A stretch of DNA of 5,929 bases from Lachnospiraceae bacterium (lineage in GTDB: Bacteria; Bacillota; Clostridia; Lachnospirales; Lachnospiraceae). The DNA is taken from assembly GCA_020860745.1 (NCBI GenBank), contig JAJBTR010000141.1, positions 1-5,929 of the forward strand. Direction: 5' to 3'. The notes below the pieces were generated by a model, which ran no database searches, was not told the DNA's origin, and saw nothing but the letters and a program-made list of their open reading frames with translations. Both the position numbers and the translations under genes were made by a program. This document shows, one piece after another, positions 1 through 5,929 of the stretch; position 1 is the stretch's first letter, and the number at the start of each line of letters is the position of its first letter.

Positions 1-1704
1 GAACATGTCCGCCCTTACCGCAATCCGCTGGACAGGATGAAAAAGCAGGAAAAACAGGTTCGGCTCAACCCGGTGCAGAAGCGGACCGCAGATGACATTC
101 TGGCGCGCCGGGCGGCGGGAGACCGCAGACCCAGCCTGATTCACGGTGTGACCGGAAGCGGAAAGACGGAGGTCTATATTGAACTGATCGAGGCTGCAGT
201 GCGGGAGGGCAGACAGGCGATTGTCCTGATTCCGGAGATTGCGCTGACCTTTCAGACGGTTTTGCGGTTTTACAACCATTTTGGAGACCGGGTATCTATT
301 CTGAATTCCAGAATGTCTGCCGGAGAGCGGTTTGACCAGTATGAGAGGGCGAAAAACGGGGAACTGGATGTGATGATCGGTCCCCGGTCTGCGCTGTTTA
401 CCCCGTTTTCGAATCTGAGTTTTATTATTATCGATGAGGAACACGAATCTTCCTATAAGAGCGAGACCGTGCCCTGTTATCATGCCAGGGAGACCGCCAT
501 CGCCAGGGCGGATCTCTGCGGGGCTGCGGTGGTACTTGGATCCGCGACGCCCTCGGTGGAGAGTTATTATCGGGCAAAAAGCGGAGCGTATTGTCTCTAT
601 GAGATGACAGAGCGTGTAGCCGACAGCCGGCTTCCGTCGGTGTATATCGCGGATATGCGAAAAGAGTTAAAGGAGGGAAACCGTTCGATTTTAAGCAGGA
701 AGCTGCGCGGGATGATAGAAGAACGCCTGGAGAAAAAAGAGCAGATCATGCTGTTTATCAATCGGAGAGGGATGGCGGGGTTTGTCTCCTGCCGGAGTTG
801 CGGCCATGTGATCAAATGCCCGCACTGCGATGTCTCCCTTAACCTGCACAATAACGGGCGCCTCGTCTGCCATTATTGCGGCTATACGCAGCCGATGGTA
901 AAAAAGTGTCCGGAGTGCGGTTCCCCCTATATCGGCGCGTTCCGCGCAGGGACACAGAAGATCGAACATTACATCCGGGAGCAGTTCCCCTCGGCGCGGG
1001 TGCTGCGGATGGATCTGGATACGACGAGACAGAAGGATGCCTGTGAAAAAGTTTTATCTGCCTTTGCCAATCGGGAGGCGGATATTCTGATCGGTACACA
1101 GATGATCGTCAAAGGGCATGATTTTCCGAATGTCACGCTGGTGGGTGCGCTTGCGGCAGACCTTTCCCTGTACATCAGTGATTATCGGGCGGCGGAGCGG
1201 ACGTTTCAGCTTCTGACCCAGGCAGCGGGGCGGGCCGGACGGGGACAGCGACCCGGGGAGGTGGTCATTCAGACGTATCAGCCGGATCATTTTGCGGTGA
1301 CTGCTGCTGCGGCGCAGGACTACCATCAGTTCTATGAGCAGGAAATCCGGTTCCGCAGATTGATGCGGTATCCGCCGGTCTGGCATATGCTGGTGGTACA
1401 TATTGATTCCGCACAGGAAACTCTGGTCAAAGAGGCTGCTGATGTGTTACAATACAGGATAAGCGTAAAAATCAGGGTCATGCAGGCGGCGAAGCCGGAG
1501 CGTGAACCGACACAGATCATCGGACCCGCAGATGCGGCGGTGGCGAAGGTCAATGACATTTACCGGAAGCTGATTTATGTAAAATCTGCAGACTATGAGA
1601 GGCTGGTTTCCGTTAAAGATGATCTTGACCTTTTGGTGAGGGAAAAATCTTCGTGGAATCATGTATCCGTCCGGTTTGATTTTGATCCGATGAATAAATT
1701 GTAA
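1..1704 (+). CDS. priA: Primosomal replication restart helicase PriA, 5'-truncated by the window edge
   Basis: PriA is a 3'-to-5' superfamily 2 DNA helicase that recognises abandoned replication forks and starts reloading of the replicative helicase. The frame is open to base 1 without a stop, and the codons before the ATG at 37 still read like PriA linker, so that ATG is internal. Full-length PriA is usually 730-800 residues; about 567 are here, so the N-terminal fork-binding part lies upstream. Visible in order: Walker A GVTGSGKTE (145-171), the DEEH Walker B box (433-444), a domain with eight cysteines in four CxxC pairs between 790 and 918 that in the family binds two zinc ions, GTQMIVKGHDFP (about 1096-1131), and the QAAGRAGRG helicase motif VI (about 1219-1245). 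The C-terminal domain ends with a normal TAA. Nothing in the visible part looks damaged. Family assignment is firm. Confidence 0.97.
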   Translation, partial: EHVRPYRNPLDRMKKQEKQVRLNPVQKRTADDILARRAAGDRRPSLIHGVTGSGKTEVYIELIEAAVREGRQAIVLIPEIALTFQTVLRFYNHFGDRVSILNSRMSAGERFDQYERAKNGELDVMIGPRSALFTPFSNLSFIIIDEEHESSYKSETVPCYHARETAIARADLCGAAVVLGSATPSVESYYRAKSGAYCLYEMTERVADSRLPSVYIADMRKELKEGNRSILSRKLRGMIEERLEKKEQIMLFINRRGMAGFVSCRSCGHVIKCPHCDVSLNLHNNGRLVCHYCGYTQPMVKKCPECGSPYIGAFRAGTQKIEHYIREQFPSARVLRMDLDTTRQKDACEKVLSAFANREADILIGTQMIVKGHDFPNVTLVGALAADLSLYISDYRAAERTFQLLTQAAGRAGRGQRPGEVVIQTYQPDHFAVTAAAAQDYHQFYEQEIRFRRLMRYPPVWHMLVVHIDSAQETLVKEAADVLQYRISVKIRVMQAAKPEREPTQIIGPADAAVAKVNDIYRKLIYVKSADYERLVSVKDDLDLLVREKSSWNHVSVRFDFDPMNKL

Positions 1705-1771
1705 TTGTTCAGAAATGTACCCATAGGGCAGTCCCGCAGCATTTTCGAAACTGGTTCTGAATAGTTACAAT
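1698..1771 (+). repeat. Long inverted repeat between priA and def (17-bp stem, 40-nt interior)
   Basis: The left arm attgtaattgttcagaa (1698-1714) and right arm ttctgaatagttacaat (1755-1771) pair over 17 positions: 15 Watson-Crick pairs and two pairs that are G-U in + strand RNA (1705/1764 and 1707/1762). The left arm contains the priA stop codon (1702-1704), and the right arm ends 19 bases before the def ribosome binding site. The 40-base interior has small GC-rich self-pairing possibilities (CCC 1720-1722, GGG 1726-1728, CCC 1733-1735). No T-run follows the right arm, so it is not a standard intrinsic terminator. It may be a dispersed palindromic repeat or an mRNA processing or stability element. 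The pairing is seen directly; the role is unknown. Confidence 0.7.
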
Positions 1772-1802
1772 AAATTTCAATAAAAATAAAGGAGAGAGAA
1801 CC

Positions 1803-2339
1803 ATGGCGTTAAGGACAATTCGCATGCTGGGAGATGAAATCCTGACGAAAAAGTGCAGAGAGGTTAAGGATATGACACCGCGTATGCGGCAGCTGATAGA
1901 TGATATGCTGGAGACGATGTATGAGGCCAACGGCGTCGGACTGGCAGCGCCCCAGGCAGGCGTGCTCCGGCGAATTGTGGTGATTGACATCGGGGAGGGG
2001 CCGCTGATCATGGTCAATCCGGTGCTTCTGGAGACTGACGGGGAGCAGACCGGCGACGAGGGATGCTTAAGCCTCCCGGGAAAAGCCGGACAGGTAACCC
2101 GCCCGAATTACGTCAAAGCGCGCTTTTTCGATGAGGAGATGGAAGAGTACGAGATCGAGGCGGAAGAACTCCTTGCAAGGGCGATCTGCCATGAACTGGA
2201 CCACCTGGACGGACACATGTATGTCGAGAAGGTCGAGGGGGAAATCCATGACGTCGTCTACGAGGAAGCGGAGGAAGATGAGAGCGATGAAGCAGAGGAA
2301 GATGCGGCAGCTGAAAGTAAGGATGACGTGGAGGAGTAA
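1803..2339 (+). CDS. def: Peptide deformylase with acidic C-terminal tail
   Basis: Peptide deformylase removes the formyl group from the N-terminal methionine of new proteins as they leave the ribosome; it is a cytosolic metalloenzyme. All three family motifs are present: GVGLAAPQAG (residues 44-53), EGCLS (86-90) and HELDH (130-134). By family knowledge Cys88, His130 and His134 hold the metal and Glu131 is the catalytic base. The residue before HELDH is Cys instead of the more common Gln. The start is set by GGAGAG at 1791-1796, six bases before the ATG, and the protein begins MALRTIRMLGD as usual. The catalytic core ends near residue 150. About 26 further residues (153-178) are mostly Glu and Asp with Ala and Ser, a low-complexity tail probably not needed for catalysis. 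The neighbour fmt encodes the enzyme that adds the formyl group. Assignment is firm. Confidence 0.98.
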   Translation: MALRTIRMLGDEILTKKCREVKDMTPRMRQLIDDMLETMYEANGVGLAAPQAGVLRRIVVIDIGEGPLIMVNPVLLETDGEQTGDEGCLSLPGKAGQVTRPNYVKARFFDEEMEEYEIEAEELLARAICHELDHLDGHMYVEKVEGEIHDVVYEEAEEDESDEAEEDAAAESKDDVEE

Positions 2340-2513
2340 GTCTGCCGTGTCAGGTTGGAAAGGATCATCGTCTGGCTTAGTCTGACGATACAAAGGATTG
2401 TATATATGTAGTAGCATCCAATCTGCTGAGAAACTGTGGAGAATCTTTTAACTATTCCGTATGTTATGTAGGCAGTATTATGGCAGCACAAGTAATATGA
2501 GAACTTTCGCTCA

Positions 2514-2601
2514 GCGTTATGAGAACCCCGTGAATATTTGGCGGAGAAAAATGAGTATATCGACGTGTCTGAGACAAATATTCACGGGGGTTTCATGACG
2601 C
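2514..2601 (+). repeat. Long inverted repeat before fmt (27-bp stem, 34-nt loop)
   Basis: Bases 2514-2540 pair with 2575-2601. The inner 15 positions are perfect (ccccgtgaatatttg 2526-2540 with caaatattcacgggg 2575-2589). The outer 12 contain one A-G mismatch (2525/2590) and two G-U pairs in + strand RNA (2518/2597 and 2523/2592). The loop is 2541-2574. The stem closes nine bases before the AGGAGGT ribosome binding site of fmt, and no T-run follows, so it is not a terminator. In RNA it would be a very stable hairpin next to the translation start and a plausible substrate for a double-strand-specific nuclease. It could equally be a miniature inverted-repeat element. Pairing is seen; function is inferred. 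Confidence 0.75.
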
Positions 2602-2610
2602 GTCCGAACA

Positions 2611-2617
2611 AGGAGGT
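2611..2617 (+). promoter_or_regulatory. Ribosome binding site that decides the fmt start
   Basis: AGGAGGT lies seven bases before the ATG at 2625. The open frame reaches further upstream, with a TTG at 2538 and an ATG at 2595, but both of those lie inside the palindrome and lack a comparable site. The protein from 2625 begins MKIIFMGTPDF, the usual Fmt N-terminus, so 2625 is the start. Confidence 0.93.
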
Positions 2618-2624
2618 ACTCAAC

Positions 2625-3554
2625 ATGAAAATAATTTTTATGGGAACCCCTGATTTTTCCGTGGAAACTCTGGAAGCCCTGCTCGAAGCCGGCCACGATG
2701 TGGTTCTCGCGGTTACCCAGCCCGACAAGCCCAAAGGCAGAGGAAAATCCGTGCAGTTTCCCCCGGTAAAGGAGGCAGCCCTGGTGCACGGCATAGAGGT
2801 ATTCCAGCCCCGCCGTGTCCGGGAGCCGGAGTGCGTGGAGTATCTGAAGACATTCCGGGCAGATATCATTGTGGTGGTGGCTTTCGGACAGATACTGCCG
2901 GGAGAAATACTTAAGATGCCGCCCTGCGGCTGCGTCAATGTCCACGCTTCGCTTCTTCCGAAATACCGGGGAGCGGCGCCGATCCAGTGGGCGGTGATCA
3001 ATGGGGAAAAAATTTCCGGTGTCACTACCATGCGGATGGATGAGGGACTGGATACCGGCGATATTATTTTGCAGGAAGAGGTTGCCCTGGAGGAAAAAGA
3101 GACCGGCGGCAGCTTATTTGATAAGCTGAGCGGGGTGGGAGCACGTCTCTGCGTAAAGACACTGGCGGCCATAGAGGACGGCACGGCTGTCTATACACCG
3201 CAGGATCACGCGCAGGCGACAAAAACAGGCCTGATCAGCAAAAAATTCGGGCTGATCGACTGGACCTGTCCGGCGGCGCAGATCGAATGCCTGGTTCGCG
3301 GACTGAATCCCTGGCCCAGCGCTTATACGAAGCTGAATGGCAAAACCTTTAAAATCTGGGCGGCCGACGTGGTCAGTGAGAACACGGGAAAAACGCCGGG
3401 CAGTATTATAAAGATAACAAAAGAATCCATTTATGTGCAGACCGGAGACGGGATCCTGGTTCTCGGCGAAGTGCAGCTGGAGGGGAAAAAGAGGATGCAG
3501 TGCGGCGATTTCCTCCGCGGTTATGCGGTGGATGAGAGCACGCAGTTTCTTTAA
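2625..3554 (+). CDS. fmt: Methionyl-tRNA formyltransferase
   Basis: Fmt transfers a formyl group from 10-formyltetrahydrofolate to Met on initiator tRNA, allowing bacterial translation initiation. The 309-residue product matches the usual length of about 310. It starts MKIIFMGTPDFS, the Rossmann-type N-terminal formyltransferase domain. The signature VNVHASLLPKYRGAAPIQWA contains the expected catalytic Asn105 and His107, and GLDTGDI contains catalytic Asp143. The C-terminal tRNA-binding domain (about residues 205-309) includes the family's RGLNPWPSAYT segment and ends normally. Def lies upstream and a zinc peptidase gene 133 bases downstream. That downstream gap holds two weak short hairpins (3568-3582 and 3595-3624), neither a convincing terminator. 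No sign of damage. Assignment is firm. Confidence 0.98.
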   Translation: MKIIFMGTPDFSVETLEALLEAGHDVVLAVTQPDKPKGRGKSVQFPPVKEAALVHGIEVFQPRRVREPECVEYLKTFRADIIVVVAFGQILPGEILKMPPCGCVNVHASLLPKYRGAAPIQWAVINGEKISGVTTMRMDEGLDTGDIILQEEVALEEKETGGSLFDKLSGVGARLCVKTLAAIEDGTAVYTPQDHAQATKTGLISKKFGLIDWTCPAAQIECLVRGLNPWPSAYTKLNGKTFKIWAADVVSENTGKTPGSIIKITKESIYVQTGDGILVLGEVQLEGKKRMQCGDFLRGYAVDESTQFL

Positions 3555-3687
3555 ACATTCCGCTGGTCTCGCCATCTGTGAGGGTTTTTGACTCCGACAT
3601 CATAGAATGGGTAAGGAGATGTTGCCACGGATATGGAAATGCTGAGCAGATAAGATGAAGGATTAGTATCGGAAAGGAAAGCAGGAT

Positions 3688-4398
3688 ATGTTTGGATATT
3701 ACGGTTACAGTTATTACGGCACGTACTGGCTGATTCTGATCGGGGCGGTTATTTGTCTGGCGGCATCGGCTCGGATGAATCATACGTTCCGCCGTTATTC
3801 GCAGGTGCGAAGCATGTCGGGTATGACCGGTGCCGAGGCTGCGGAGCGGATCCTGCGCAACGCAGGAATTTATGATGTGAGTGTGACACATATCCGTGGG
3901 AATCTGACGGATCATTATAATCCGAAAGACCGGACGCTTGCTCTCTCGGACAGCGTATACAGCCAGACATCTGTGGCTGCCATCGGGGTGGCCGCCCACG
4001 AGTGCGGGCACGCAATCCAGCATCAGCAGGGCTATGCGCCGCTTCGCATCCGCGGGGCACTGGTGCCGGTGGTCAATCTGGGATCCGGACTGGCGTGGCC
4101 GGTTCTGATCGTTGGCCTGATTTTCGGCGGCGCGGGCAGCGTTCTCTGCCAGGTTGGAATCTGGCTGTTTTCTCTGGCGGTTTTGTTTCAGCTTGTGACG
4201 CTTCCGGTGGAATTTAACGCCTCCAGGCGTGCGCTGCGTGAACTGGAGAGGACGGGGATCCTTGGCGGCGGAGAGATACGCGACACGGGGCGGGTGCTCC
4301 GGGCTGCTGCGATGACCTATGTGGCGAGCGTGGCGTCCACTCTTTTACAGCTGCTCCGTCTGGTGCTGATCTTTGGCGGCGGAAATCGCAGACGATAA
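3688..4398 (+). CDS. Membrane zinc metallopeptidase, YugP family
   Basis: The 236-residue product matches the YugP-like zinc metallopeptidase family (Pfam Zn_peptidase_2), in size close to Bacillus subtilis YugP. The zinc motif HECGH is at residues 104-108 (3997-4011). His104 and His108 are the expected metal ligands and Glu105 the catalytic residue; Glu175 in LPVEFNASRRAL is the likely third ligand, as in other HExxH enzymes of this type. Hydrophobic segments at about residues 12-28, 123-148, 150-173 and 208-230 indicate an integral membrane protein, and the N-terminus is Gly/Tyr-rich. The ATG at 3688 follows AAAGGA at 3673-3678 with a nine-base spacer. The family regularly sits between fmt and rsmB in Clostridia, but its substrate is not established. 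Family call is strong; physiological role is unknown. Confidence 0.93.
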   Translation: MFGYYGYSYYGTYWLILIGAVICLAASARMNHTFRRYSQVRSMSGMTGAEAAERILRNAGIYDVSVTHIRGNLTDHYNPKDRTLALSDSVYSQTSVAAIGVAAHECGHAIQHQQGYAPLRIRGALVPVVNLGSGLAWPVLIVGLIFGGAGSVLCQVGIWLFSLAVLFQLVTLPVEFNASRRALRELERTGILGGGEIRDTGRVLRAAAMTYVASVASTLLQLLRLVLIFGGGNRRR

Positions 4399-4461
4399 AG
4401 AATGCCGCGATCATAAATTGCAGGGGTGATCTGAGCGGAAAAATTCAGGAACCGTAGCAAG

Positions 4462-4569
4462 ATGCATGAGTTATTTATCGACCTATCTTTAGATGACGTG
4501 GCGGAGATACGATTCCATATTCTCAGAGAGCCGGTGACAGAGGAGAAAGGGTTATGGCGGAGAAGATAA
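4462..4569 (+). CDS. Possible 35-codon ORF overlapping the start of rsmB
   Basis: An ATG at 4462 opens a 35-codon frame ending in TAA at 4567-4569, overlapping the first 16 bases of rsmB in another frame. The peptide starts MHELFIDLSLDDVAEIR and ends in Trp and several Arg; it could form an amphipathic helix. The only ribosome binding site candidate is a weak AGGA at 4447-4450, eleven bases before the ATG. The overlap would allow translational coupling to rsmB. I recognise no family. It could well be a chance ORF in the 155-base gap. Confidence 0.2.
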   Translation: MHELFIDLSLDDVAEIRFHILREPVTEEKGLWRRR

Positions 4570-5867
4570 ATTTGCGCGGCCTTGTGGCAGAGATTCTGCT
4601 CACGGTGGAGCGGGAGGGGGAATTATCCCACCTGGCTATCCGTGGCGTGCTGGACAAATACCGCTATCTGCCCCGCCGTGACCGCGCGTTTATCAAGCGT
4701 GTCAGCGAGGGCACGATGGAGCGGATGATCGAAATCGATTATATCATTGATCAGTTTTCCGGGACAAAAGTGAAAAAGATGAAGCCGGTGATCCGTGCGG
4801 TTTTGCGAAGCGCGGTCTATCAGCTGAAATATATGGATGCGGTTCCGGATTCCGCTGTCTGCAATGAGACTGTGAAACTGGCGGTAAAACGCGGTTTTTC
4901 CGGGCTCCGCGGCTTTGTCAACGGAGTGCTGCGCAGCATAGCCAGGAATAAGGCAAACATCGTTTATCCCTCTATGGAGACAGAGCCGGTGCGGGCGATA
5001 TCAATACGGTATTCTATGCCGGAGTGGATTGTGAATCGGTTCTGTGATTCTTACGGGCAGGAGCGCTGCATCCGCATACTGGCGGCATACCTCGGGGATG
5101 ATTTGTGTGATTTTGTTCAGACGGGGAAAGAGGAGAAAGACAGCATCAAAGCTTTATCGCAAAATCCGGCCCCTCATCGCGGCACCTGCGTCCGTGTGGA
5201 TACAGACAGAAAATCTGCGGAGGAAGTGCGCTGCTCCCTGGAAGCGCAGGGGATAAAAGTGGTGCCGCATGAACGGCTTACCTACGCGTTTTATATTTCC
5301 GGTTATGACGTGCTGGATGAAATTCCGGAGTTTTCAGAGGGGATTCTGTATGTACAGGATATCTCGTCCATGATGGTTGCGGAGATCGCGCAGCCCCGGG
5401 AGAATGATTTTATTCTGGATGTCTGCGCTGCGCCCGGCGGAAAAAGCCTTCACCTGGCACAGATGATGCACGGGACAGGGATGGTGGAAGCGCGGGATCT
5501 GACAGAATATAAGGCGGATTTGATCCGGGAAAACATCAGCCGCTGTCGGGCAAAGAATATTCGGGCAGTAGTGTGGGATGCCACTGTTTTTGATCCGGAG
5601 ATGGAGGAAAAAGCGGACATTGTCATCGCAGATCTTCCCTGCTCCGGGCTGGGAGTCATCGGCCGCAAGACGGACATCAAATACCGCGCCTCTGAGGAAG
5701 GAATCCGGGAGCTTTCTGAATTACAGAAAAAAATTCTGGACGTGGTCTGGCGTTATGTAAAGCCTGGCGGCACGCTCATGTATAGCACCTGCACGATGAC
5801 CGCAGAGGAAAATGGGGAAAACACGGCATGGTTTGTGAGGCAGCATCCGCAGTTTTCCCTAGTGTAA
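4554..5867 (+). CDS. rsmB: 16S rRNA (cytosine(967)-C(5))-methyltransferase RsmB, apparently cut short at its C-terminus
   Basis: RsmB uses S-adenosylmethionine to make m5C967 in 16S rRNA. AGGAG at 4541-4545 precedes the ATG by eight bases. Residues about 5-131 are the NusB-like RNA-binding domain. The methyltransferase domain follows, with the SAM-binding motif DVCAAPGGK (289-297), DLPCSGLGV with motif IV Cys363, and YSTCT with the catalytic motif VI Cys413. All catalytic residues are intact. The frame stops at TAA 5865-5867, only 24 residues after the catalytic Cys, whereas the family usually continues for some 40-60 residues to a final strand with a DGFFIAK-like motif. That motif is found in the same frame just after the stop (see 5868-5929). 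The product as read is therefore probably C-terminally truncated by a nonsense codon. Downstream genes usual for this operon (rlmN, a PP2C phosphatase, a PASTA kinase) would lie beyond the window. Confidence 0.94.
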   Translation: MAEKINLRGLVAEILLTVEREGELSHLAIRGVLDKYRYLPRRDRAFIKRVSEGTMERMIEIDYIIDQFSGTKVKKMKPVIRAVLRSAVYQLKYMDAVPDSAVCNETVKLAVKRGFSGLRGFVNGVLRSIARNKANIVYPSMETEPVRAISIRYSMPEWIVNRFCDSYGQERCIRILAAYLGDDLCDFVQTGKEEKDSIKALSQNPAPHRGTCVRVDTDRKSAEEVRCSLEAQGIKVVPHERLTYAFYISGYDVLDEIPEFSEGILYVQDISSMMVAEIAQPRENDFILDVCAAPGGKSLHLAQMMHGTGMVEARDLTEYKADLIRENISRCRAKNIRAVVWDATVFDPEMEEKADIVIADLPCSGLGVIGRKTDIKYRASEEGIRELSELQKKILDVVWRYVKPGGTLMYSTCTMTAEENGENTAWFVRQHPQFSLV

Positions 5868-5929
5868 GAGAGGCAGGAACTCCCGGCCGAGGGCTGCGAT
5901 GGTTTCTATATAGCTAAAATAAGTCAGAG
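5868..5929 (+). pseudogene. rsmB: In-frame C-terminal remnant of rsmB after the TAA stop, running off the window
   Basis: Reading on in the rsmB frame past TAA 5865-5867 gives ERQELPAEGCDGFYIAKISQ up to the window end, with no further stop. GCDGFYIAK (5892-5918) is the conserved end of RsmB-type methyltransferases, normally written (T/C)DGFF(I/L)A(K/R). The match in the correct frame argues that the TAA arose by a point change in a once longer gene. A single base change of TAA to GAA, CAA or AAA would rejoin the two parts. The stretch between HPQFSLV and GCDGFYIAK is shorter than I expect for the family, so a small in-frame deletion is also possible. There is no start codon or ribosome binding site here for a separate gene. 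Confidence 0.65.

Larger units (their letters stand above)
2340..2624 (+). other. Unusually long def-fmt gap, no gene found
   Basis: This is the longest gap in the window (285 bases), between two genes that often sit close together. No credible gene is seen. The first part has a 6-bp hairpin (atcgtc 2367-2372 with gacgat 2384-2389) with no T-run after it, so it is not a convincing terminator. The middle (about 2395-2510) is more AT-rich than the genes; a TATTAT box at 2476-2481 has no matching -35 element, so I do not call a promoter. The last part holds the 27-bp palindrome at 2514-2601 and the fmt ribosome binding site. The gap may have been lengthened by insertion of a palindromic element; that is an inference. 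Confidence 0.5.

Noticed and set aside
37..39. ATG at 37 as the start of priA
   Set aside because: The frame is open to base 1, the preceding codons fit PriA, there is no ribosome binding site, and the product would lack the N-terminal domain. It is an internal Met.
1743..1771. Promoter before def: TACAAT (1766-1771) with tttcga 17 bases upstream
   Set aside because: The -10 match is good but the -35 matches only three of six, and the box is part of the palindrome arm. Too weak to call.
2538..2624. Upstream in-frame starts for fmt (TTG 2538, ATG 2595)
   Set aside because: They lie within the palindrome, lack a good ribosome binding site, and would add residues before the conserved MKIIFMGTP N-terminus.
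2582..3184. Long antisense open frame across fmt (200 codons), and similar antisense frames elsewhere
   Set aside because: They are shadows of clear coding genes, with no ribosome binding sites or recognisable domains.
3568..3589. Intrinsic terminator after fmt (stem ctcgc/gtgag followed by five T)
   Set aside because: The stem is only five pairs with one G-U, and the same-strand gene order suggests read-through.
3588..3608. TTGACT and TAGAAT as a promoter for the zinc peptidase
   Set aside because: The spacer is nine bases, far too short for a sigma-A promoter.
3595..3624. Seven-pair hairpin in the fmt-peptidase gap (cgacatc with gatgttg)
   Set aside because: Short, with a 16-base loop; could arise by chance, and no role is evident.
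4405..4438. Bulged hairpin after the zinc peptidase (ccgc-gatca with tgatc-tga-gcgg)
   Set aside because: Nine pairs with a three-base bulge and no T-run after it on the + strand; not a convincing terminator.
1..5929. CRISPR arrays, tRNA or rRNA genes, insertion sequences, phage or defence genes
   Set aside because: None seen; the window is accounted for by housekeeping genes and short gaps.

Overview
This is a 5.9 kb piece of a housekeeping operon, with every confident gene on the + strand. The order is priA (3' part), def, fmt, a YugP-type membrane zinc metallopeptidase gene, and rsmB. This order is characteristic of Clostridia. The protein sequences, moderately GC-rich codon use and AGGAG-type ribosome binding sites fit a Lachnospiraceae-like gut Firmicute. 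That placement is an inference from gene order and protein style, not from a marker gene.

Layout: 1-1704 is the helicase part of PriA, whose N-terminal DNA-binding region lies to the left of the window. 1803-2339 is peptide deformylase with an acidic C-terminal tail. 2625-3554 is methionyl-tRNA formyltransferase. 3688-4398 is a membrane HExxH peptidase. 4554-5867 is the 16S rRNA m5C967 methyltransferase RsmB. The gaps between genes are 98, 285, 133 and 155 bases. I see no convincing intrinsic terminator or strong promoter in them, which fits one long transcript.

How the genes relate: Fmt formylates initiator Met-tRNA and Def removes that formyl group from nascent proteins, so the two act at opposite ends of the same cycle. 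RsmB modifies the small ribosomal subunit near the P site. PriA restarts stalled replication forks. The zinc peptidase is a conserved neighbour of poorly known role.

No new multi-gene system is visible. Three things deserve a second look. First, rsmB ends at an in-frame TAA, yet the same frame continues after it with the family's C-terminal DGF(Y/F)IAK motif, so the gene looks interrupted by a nonsense codon. Second, two long near-perfect palindromes lie in the gaps: a 17-bp stem between priA and def, and a 27-bp stem just before the fmt ribosome binding site. All four of their wobble pairs are of the kind that stays paired only in + strand RNA. Third, a possible 35-codon ORF overlaps the start of rsmB.
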